A stretch of DNA of 64,000 nucleotides from Cordilura impudica (lineage: Eukaryota > Arthropoda > Insecta > Diptera > Scathophagidae), in NCBI GenBank assembly GCA_963682025.1, contig OY821521.1:167904209-167968208 (forward strand). Direction: 5' to 3'. Below the pieces are notes generated by a model. The model made no database searches and was not told the DNA's origin. It saw only the letters and a program-made list of their open reading frames with translations. Both the position numbers and the translations under genes were made by a program. Shown piece by piece: positions 57,541 to 64,000 of the stretch. Positions within the stretch are counted from its first letter, which is position 1; each line of letters opens with the position of its first letter.

Positions 57541-57791
57541 TATAAATGGGTTTGTTAATAAATAATTTTGATGTAAATTTTTTACAAATATATTAAACAC
57601 ACATACAGCACTGTATAGTTTAATGTGTTTTATGTATGTGTCCAAAAAAATGTACCAGATGGTGCACAACTGTAAAGATGGTGCACATCTGCAAAGAAAT
57701 AGTTTTTAATTGGTATATTTTTTGTTAAAATCGGTTGATAACTAAAAGCGTAAAAGGGGTCACTTAAATCATCTTGCCTATTAATATTATG
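57541..57791 (-). mobile_element. Hel-2 copy, inverted, directly after the plus copy
   Basis: Ends GCCTATTAATATTATGGA|T, the reverse complement of a Hel-2 5' end (TCCATAATATTAATAGG). With the preceding plus-strand copy it makes a large imperfect palindrome. It contains GTACCAGATGGTGCACAACT, also seen in the next inverted copy. Confidence 0.55.
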
Positions 57792-57794
57792 GAT

Positions 57795-57935
57795 AATCTC
57801 ATAAAATATATATATATATCATACATATATGATCTTTATAACAAGCGGAGTTGAAACAGCGATGTCATTTTCTCCGTCTGTTCGTCAGTGGAAATTACGA
57901 TCATGAAAATGATTTTCTGAAGATATACGAGTATA
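57795..57935 (+). mobile_element. RC-B internal fragment
   Basis: TCATAAAATATATATATAT, then GATCTTTATAACAAGCGGAG, TTGAAACAGCGATGTC and GTGGAAATTACGATCATG match the stretch around the RC-B microsatellite. Both ends are lost between two Hel-2 copies. Confidence 0.6.
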
Positions 57936-57938
57936 AAT

Positions 57939-58262
57939 GGGTTTGTTAATAAATAACTTTATAAGAGCCTAAAGGTATGCTAATCAATTTTAGCAAATTC
58001 ACAAATCAACATTAACACAGGGCTTTTGATATAAATTTTTGCAAACACTTTACCAAATTTAATAAACAGACACACACACCATTGTATAGTTTAATGTATT
58101 TTACGTATGTGTCCAAAAAATGTACCAGATGGTGTGCAACTGTAAAGATTGTGCACATCTGCAAAGAAATAGCTTTCAATTAGTATATTTTTTGTCAAAA
58201 TTGGTTGAAAACTAAAAGCGTAGAAGAGGTCACTAAAAATCGTCTTGCCTATTAATATTATG
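57939..58262 (-). mobile_element. Hel-2 copy, inverted
   Basis: Begins GGGTTTGTTAATAAATAAC and ends TTGCCTATTAATATTATGGA (the reversed Hel-2 5' end). Closely similar to the inverted copy at 57541-57791, with extra sequence shared with 9944-10140 (AAAGGTATGCTAATCAATTT). Confidence 0.55.
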
Positions 58263-58271
58263 GATAATAAA

Positions 58272-58700
58272 AAGTAAGAGTGTTAAATTAGGTTATAATG
58301 ACCTGGGTTTTATAACCCTCCACCTGGGTTTTACGTTCGCATTAAAATCTGGATTTATTGCAGTATTTAGAACATGTGGAAACAAAATATTTTAAAGACT
58401 AAACAATTTGATATACTTAATACTAAATTATTACAACAAACACAGAATTTTTAGAATTTCTTTAGAGGCATATACTTTAGGTCATATCTTGGCACAGTGA
58501 TGCCCAATTTACCCCATTTTAAATACCAACCTGCGCGAAATATGCCAAATATTATTTTGCTAAGCTTTTATAGGTAATTCTTTATTTTATGAATGAGCAT
58601 GATTTCAACAGACAGACAGACGAAAATAGCTATATCACTCGATCTAAGGATCAAATATATATATATATATATATACTTCACAGGGTTGCAAATTCATTTT
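58272..58700 (-). mobile_element. RC-B short copy, inverted
   Basis: AAGTAAGAGTGTTAAATT (58272) and ACCCTCCACC (58315) are the reversed RC-B 3' end. CAGACAGACAGACGAAAATAG (58614) and AAGGATCAAATATATATAT are its reversed microsatellite and 5' region. The element is shorter than copies 1 and 2 and non-coding. Confidence 0.65.
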
Positions 58701-58799
58701 ACGATGTTATACAAAGGGAATGCTTTTCTAGGATAAAATAGATAATTTGCTTGAAAAAAGTGGTTCTTTGAAAATAGTACTTCATCGAAAAAATATTTA

Positions 58800-61090
58800 T
58801 TATACCCAGTATCCAGAGGGTATATATAAGTTTGTCATTCCGTTTGTCATAACTAGAAAAAAATGTTGGACTTCATAAAATATATATATTTGTGATCCTT
58901 ATAACAAGCGGAGTTGATATAGCTATGTCCGTCTGTCCGTCTGTGGAAATAACGATGACGGCTTCAGTCGGGCAGCTGGGGTGCCCGTTGGTATAAAAAA
59001 TGGTTTACTGACGTCCTGAGAAGTCTGCTATTTAAAATCGTCCAAATCGGTTGATTAGGTCCCGAGAATTGAACGAAGAAGTAAAAAAAGTCTTGAAAAA
59101 ATATGATTTGTCTATGTAGTTCTTGCCACAACCATGCCCTCAATAGGATAACTGGGGTGCTCGTCTTATGTAAGAATGATTCACCAAGATCATGGAAAGA
59201 TTTCTGTTTCAAAAACCATTAAAATCGGTGGAACAGGTCCAGGGAAATCTTTGAAAAAGTAAAAAAAAATAAAAAATATGATGTTTCTATATTGTTCTTG
59301 TTGTTATTCTAAATGTTGTATTGTTGTCAAGCTGGACTTGTTGCTTTTGTGGTCATTGTGGTAATAATATTATAAAAACTAACCCTTTGTAAATTTTTTT
59401 TTATCAACTCTGGTAGAAAACTTTTAAAGTTTCCATTGTTTTGGAATCATTTTCGTCATCGCCAAGAGCCTACCTGTAGTGTTTCAGATCGATTGGGTCA
59501 CGGCAAAGCAGTTAAAAATAAATCTAAAATTTTTTCGACAAGCAAACACAACGAGTTAATAATATAAATTGAGTAAAAATTCACAAACATCTAAAGCAAA
59601 TAATGCTGAATAAATGTTGTTAATAAAAAAAAAATTACCAAAAACAATTTTATGCATTAATTTATTTAAAGAAAAACACAACAATAACTTTTGATGTTGT
59701 AATTTTTGTGTTTAATATTTACATATACATACATATATTAAATAATATATTAATACACATATATTCTATATATGTATATTCATAATAACCGCATGTTAGA
59801 AATAAATCTGTATATTATTTTATTTACATAAAATTCTCCAATATGTATTTTGTTTTAGGGAAAATACATTTCTTTTGTATTAACAAACAGAGTGTCATTT
59901 CATTTTGCTCAGTGTTGCTATGCCACAGTAGATAGCGCCACAATTTTTGTTCTATATAATTAGCTTTGCAATCGTTATTTCTATTTCAACATGAATGCCA
60001 ACATTTTCAATTAGATATCAAACACAACAATGTTAAGAGTATACACAGGGCTGGTCTTTTATTTCATAAGTTTGGCAAATTAACTTTTTGTTGTGTGTAC
60101 AAAATAGAGTTGCCGAGTTCATCAATGAGTTTTTTTTTTTTTTTTTTTTTTGCTTTCAAAACAGTTCTACATAGATATATAAAATTATTATAGCTCATTG
60201 CGATTACACATAATTTTTAAAAATTGTTTATAATTACTAAAGCATTACTATTGACATAAATACAAAATTTCACCTTTTAAATTTTCCATTCAACTTTAAG
60301 AAAATATCAATTCTAAAAACTGGAATTCAGATTTCCAATTATAAATTAGAATATACTAATTGAATTTCCGAAAATCATATTAAAAAGTCGTAAATAATAA
60401 CTTGAAATTTAGAAGACATCATTTGAATTTTTAAAATTTAAATTTTATTCTTTAAACATAAATTGAAATTCAGAAAACACCAAATGTGTTTACATTTAAA
60501 AATGTTTACATATAAAAAAATATTGCCATTCAGGAGACATTAATAGCATTTCAGGATAAGAAAACATTAATTTTAATTCAATGAAGTTTAGGAAACCTCA
60601 AATGGTATTTAAAAATTGCGAACATAAAAATTGTTACACAAATAAAGCGCAATTTGGTGAGAATGTTATTTATATATTTTTTTTCACAGTTTTTTTGGAT
60701 GAATGTTTGATGTTTTTCAGAAAATAAATCTAACAAATTATTTTAGTTAAAATTTTTGGTTTTTTTGCGTTAAGCATCCCTAATTTGAACCAGTGTTCAT
60801 GATGATTTCAAAATTTGACTTCATGGTATGCAAAGTAAAACACAAAAAATTTAAGTTCGATAATAATTCCCAGGTAGTGGTATTTGGAGTCAATAAATGA
60901 AAATATATTTTGTTAACACGATTTTATTCAAAATCAAAATTTGGCATCACTGGGTTAGACTTTGTATTGTATGGTGTTATTTTGTGTTACCACAAAATCT
61001 AATAGTGAAAACTGCCTTTTAATATGTAAAAAAAAATTTATGCTCTATGTTTTCCAAATATGGCAATATTTTAACAAAAAAGTTGAGAGA
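58800..61090 (+). mobile_element. RC-B copy 2: long element, 3' end lost
   Basis: From ATACCCAGTATCCAGAGGG through the GTCCGTCTGTCCGTCTG microsatellite (58928) and about 2.3 kb of interior, this copy matches RC-B copy 1 (34204-36900), for example at TGCCACAGTAGAT.GCGCCAC (59920 and 35320) and CAAATATGGCAATATTTTAA (61056 and 36866). It lacks the 583-bp TIR insertion of copy 1. It has its own extra piece at about 60790-60960 with CCAGTG...CACTGGG ends. The diagnostic 3' terminus is not found before the next RC-B copy. Confidence 0.7.
60790..60958. mobile_element. Possible small TIR insertion in RC-B copy 2
   Basis: Relative to RC-B copy 1, which runs from CATCCCTAATTTGAA on without it, about 170 bp are inserted. 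The ends CCAGTGTTCATGATG and CATCACTGGG are roughly inverted, and AAATTTGAC/AAATTTGGC recur nearby. No clean target duplication was found, so the call is tentative. Confidence 0.35.
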
Positions 61091-61883
61091 GCTTTATAAA
61101 CCAACTCTTGATATAAACAAAAATCATCTGTTAAGCGGGTCAACTCAAAGACAATTTAAAAAATTTCAAAAAATATCGAAGCAAAAGAACGCAGTGTAAG
61201 CAGATCTTAAATGTACATCGCTGACAAGCACCTTACATAATATATATGTATATATGAGAAATAGTTTATCTGAATAATTAAATTGGAAGAAAACGTAATT
61301 ATTCAGAAAAAAATACACAAAAGATTGTCTTCAAAAAGAGAATATACTGATTGACTTATGAAGAAACTACCACGTGGGATGTCCCTACATTTTCGCTAAG
61401 GTTTTGACCCTGAATAAATAAAACCAAATAAAAGAAAACTAAAGGCAAACATGTTTATAATTATAATATGTATTTAAGTTAGAAACAAAATTAACCACTG
61501 TCATTACTAATAATATAAACTTATTGAAGACATCAAGGTATGTAGTGGTTGTGAGCAGGGTTTGGTTTGTGACAAGAATTCTATTTTGTTGGAATTATAA
61601 ATTGTGTCAATCGCCTAGCAACAGCGATAGAAGACTACCCTGGAAAAGGTTTAGGACATTTTTACCAATTAATAAGATTAATACGTATTTTCGGGGATAA
61701 CCCAAAATTTTAAAATTAAGGACTAGTATTAAAAAATAATCAAAATGATTTCTCCAAATAGTGTAGATCATTATACATTTATTAAGAATTGTTTATAAAT
61801 TTTCAAACGTCCCAAGAAAAATCTAAAATTCAATTATTATTTTATTTGTTTTTTATTAGAGCCAAAATTTTCAATACAAATCG
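61091..61883. other. Non-coding DNA, nothing recognised
   Basis: No open frame, repeat or transposon terminus was recognised between the two RC-B copies. Confidence 0.5.
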
Positions 61884-63007
61884 ATTTTAAACCCTCAAAG
61901 TGTATATATGCAGAGGGTATAAATCAGTTTGTCATTCCATTTATAACGCATCGATGTACATTCCTGAGTCCATAAACCATATATTTTCTTGATCTTTATA
62001 ACAAGAGAAGTTGTTTTTTAAAAAAACATTTTTTTTTTTGAAGTACCATTCTGCAAAAAGTATCTTTCTTAAAGTATCCTTTTTTAAAATACCTTTTTAA
62101 AAAAGTACCTGGTATTTTTAAGTACCTTCCCTTCCTTAAAAAAATATAATTTTTTTTAAAAAAGTACCTATTCTCTAAAAAAAATTTTTTCTTAAAAAAA
62201 AACCATTAAAAACATCTTTTCTTAAACAAGTATACTTTTCTTAAACAAGTATACTTTTCTTAAAAAGTATTTTTTTTAAAGTACTCTTTTTTTGAAAAAG
62301 TACCTTTTTAAAAGGATAACTTTCTTCTTAAAGTAAATTTTCTTAGAAAGTTGCCTTTTTCTCAAACAAGGATCTTTTATATAAAATAACTTTTTTTAAA
62401 TAAATATTTTTTAAAAAAAGTAAATTCTCTTAAAGTACTTTTTACAAAATTACATTTTCCTGGTATATGGCAAACCAAAAATTGCCAGATTTTTAGAAAC
62501 GGTTATTTTCAAATACCGCATAATTTTTAGCTCTTAAAACATTGAAAAGCATTATTCCTTATTGTGACTATTGGTAATCCGTTGTAACGCATTGAACAAT
62601 GAATTGCGACCCCATAAAATATTTGTATTCATATCATATAACAACTCGAGTCCATATAATGTCCGTACATGCGTCGGTCTCTCTGTCTTTTGAAATTACG
62701 GTCATTCAACAAAATAAACCATTTACCTGGGTGAAGTTAAAATAATATTGTTTGTCGTCACTACCAGTAGGTTGGTATATGAAATGGGTTAAATCGGGCA
62801 TCACTGTGTCAAGATATGGTCTTAAATATGGAGATACCTCCAAAAATGCTAAAAAAAAAAAATCAGTGTATTTGCTGAAATAATTTTGTAGTAAGTTTAA
62901 CAAATTGTTTACTTTTCCAAATATTTTGTTTATATTTTTTATCAATACTCAAATCAAGGTGGAGGGTGTGAAAGCTTCGACACAGCCGACTTTAACACTC
63001 TTACTAG
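61884..63007 (+). mobile_element. RC-B copy 3, with minisatellite inside
   Basis: The 5' part (AAACCCTCAAAGTG...GCAGAGGGTATAAATCAG, then TTGTCATTCC and CTTTATAACAAGAGAAGTTG) is followed directly by minisatellite block 3. A second stretch of 5'-like sequence (ACCCCATAAAATATTTGTAT, 62610) and the full 3' end come next: GGTGGAGGGTGT (62959), a hairpin around TCGACACAGCCGA and TTTAACACTCTTACTAG (63007). The 3' 130 bp match RC-B copy 1 (TTAACAAATTGTTTACTT). It is non-coding. Confidence 0.7.
62030..62465. repeat. GTACCTTTTCTTAAAA minisatellite, block 3, inside RC-B
   Basis: Units such as AAAAAGTACCTTTTTAAAA and AAGTATACTTTTCTTAAAC repeat irregularly for about 430 bp. The array begins about 10 bp after the RC-B AACAAG motif, the place where other RC-B copies proceed to their GTCCGTCTG microsatellite. 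Confidence 0.9.
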
Positions 63008-64000
63008 TTTTTATTTTAAACTTGTTCTGTTTTATATATATATATATATCTTTTGTTCTGAAAATTACTATTTTCTTTCAATGTTTTTTCTTTAATAAAA
63101 CGAAAACTAATGCAGCAATGTTGAAGTGTTTCATCTCTCAATTTGAATTTCCTACTAAAAAAAAAAAAAATAGTGCAAACTTTTCTTAGCCAACCTTCCC
63201 CAATGCACCTACAGTATATTATATTCTACTTATTATTATTTTAAATATGCTTTATCTCAATAAGTCTTGCTAAAAACAACTTTTCCATTCTTATGAACAT
63301 GGCTGCATCTTGTACATTCTAAGAAATCATATTTTGATATTATAAAAGGCAAAAATCCTTAAAGTTGTTAGTAGTACGTTTACGTTAGGAAATATATACA
63401 TTGTATATAAATAAATAAATAAATAAATATACACAACATATACAATAAATTTATGCATGCATATTTTATTAAGGCTTTGTTCGGTAACATGTTGTTACAG
63501 GATCAAGCAGACATACTCTTGCAACTGAGCACTTGCATAAACTTACGTTAACTTTTTTTTTTTCTACACTTTTAGCTGTATGTAATCGTATCAGTGTATC
63601 AGTCATATGAAGCAAAAAACGAAAAGGACATGTTCTAGAAATAGGATATGGTATACAAACAACGGCAACAACAACACTATTTATATATAAGATCGTGTTT
63701 TAGCATACAAAATATGGGAAAAATGTATATAAAGTGTTTTGAAATTATGCCTGGAAATAGAGATTGTGTTTTTTTTTTTAATATAAAATATATGTATAAA
63801 ACCATAAAAAGCTTTTACAGCCTGTTTAAAAAAAGAAATAACTATTAAAATCAAATTTATTATGAAGCCAAGTTAGAGTTATAAAATAAGTTACATAAGA
63901 ACTGATTACACTGGCTACAGTTTGGAAAGAATTAAAAGTTTTAAAGGATTTATAAGAGTATTGCTAAAAATATGAAGAGAAATATTTTAATTGAAACGAG
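63008..64000. other. AT-rich non-coding DNA, no gene seen
   Basis: Contains an AATA microsatellite (about 63406-63428) and TA repeats near 63036. Frames of 66-94 codons are A/T compositional artefacts. The part from 63470 is unique-looking and may be host sequence. Confidence 0.55.

Noticed and set aside
63470..64000. Possible host exon or start of a gene at the right edge
   Set aside because: Frames here are short and A/T-driven (for example 63648-63848), with no domain or convincing splice signals visible.

Overview
The window looks like gene-poor, repeat-dense DNA from a fly (Diptera, probably a higher fly). It is very AT-rich and I find no host protein-coding gene, rRNA or tRNA. The insect assignment rests on the transposon types: DINE-1/Helentron-like interspersed elements, a Helitron, hAT and Tc1-like elements, and CR1/Jockey-group non-LTR retrotransposons. 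The species cannot be fixed. It could lie in a giant intron, an intergenic desert or pericentromeric DNA.

Layout. 0-5 kb: plain AT-rich DNA holding a perfect 27-bp-arm hairpin (421-485) and a 2.3 kb (AAAAATT)n array. 5.3-9 kb: a retrotransposon RNase H relic (minus), a DINE-like element (RC-A copy A), a GTACCTTTTCTTAAAA minisatellite, a PIF/Harbinger transposase scrap and short Helitron-like copies. 11.2-22.8 kb: the 5' end of a second DINE-like family (RC-B) running directly into an 11.3 kb (TTATAAA)n satellite with essentially no G or C. 22.8-23.5 kb: an inverted Helitron fragment and a 72-bp hAT MITE.

24.9-33.6 kb is a readable nest. RC-A copy C is split by a 2.2 kb hAT transposon (12-bp TIRs, 8-bp target duplication) and by a Tc1-like transposon (23-bp TIRs, TA duplication). 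The Tc1 element is itself split by a roughly 4 kb CR1-like retrotransposon (nLTR-1, frameshifted). 34.2-37.3 kb: a long 3.1 kb RC-B element carrying a 583-bp TIR insertion. 37.3-39.9 kb: a mariner-superfamily relic and a 5'-truncated retrotransposon (nLTR-2, minus). 40.2-44.1 kb is a second nest: reverse RC-A, interrupted by a 3.6 kb TIR element (TA duplication), itself interrupted by a 1.4 kb Helitron. That Helitron keeps the last 40 or so residues of its helicase and contains a tandem array of about 141-bp units.

44.3-48.8 kb holds the only apparently intact genes: ORF1 (315 aa) and ORF2 (935 aa, endonuclease plus reverse transcriptase) of nLTR-3. 50.4-55.7 kb is a 5.3 kb minisatellite of the GTACCTTTTCTTAAAA type with irregular higher-order structure. 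56.7-63.0 kb is a pile-up of RC-B and Helitron-like copies, including a second long RC-B copy and an RC-B copy with the same minisatellite inside it. The last kilobase is plain AT-rich DNA.

The coding regions do not form a pathway. They are replication proteins of separate selfish elements in different stages of decay, and only nLTR-3 looks capable of supplying its own proteins. The most interesting structural pattern is that satellite arrays start at the same internal point of RC-B elements, which suggests these rolling-circle elements seed satellites. I saw no wholly new protein system.
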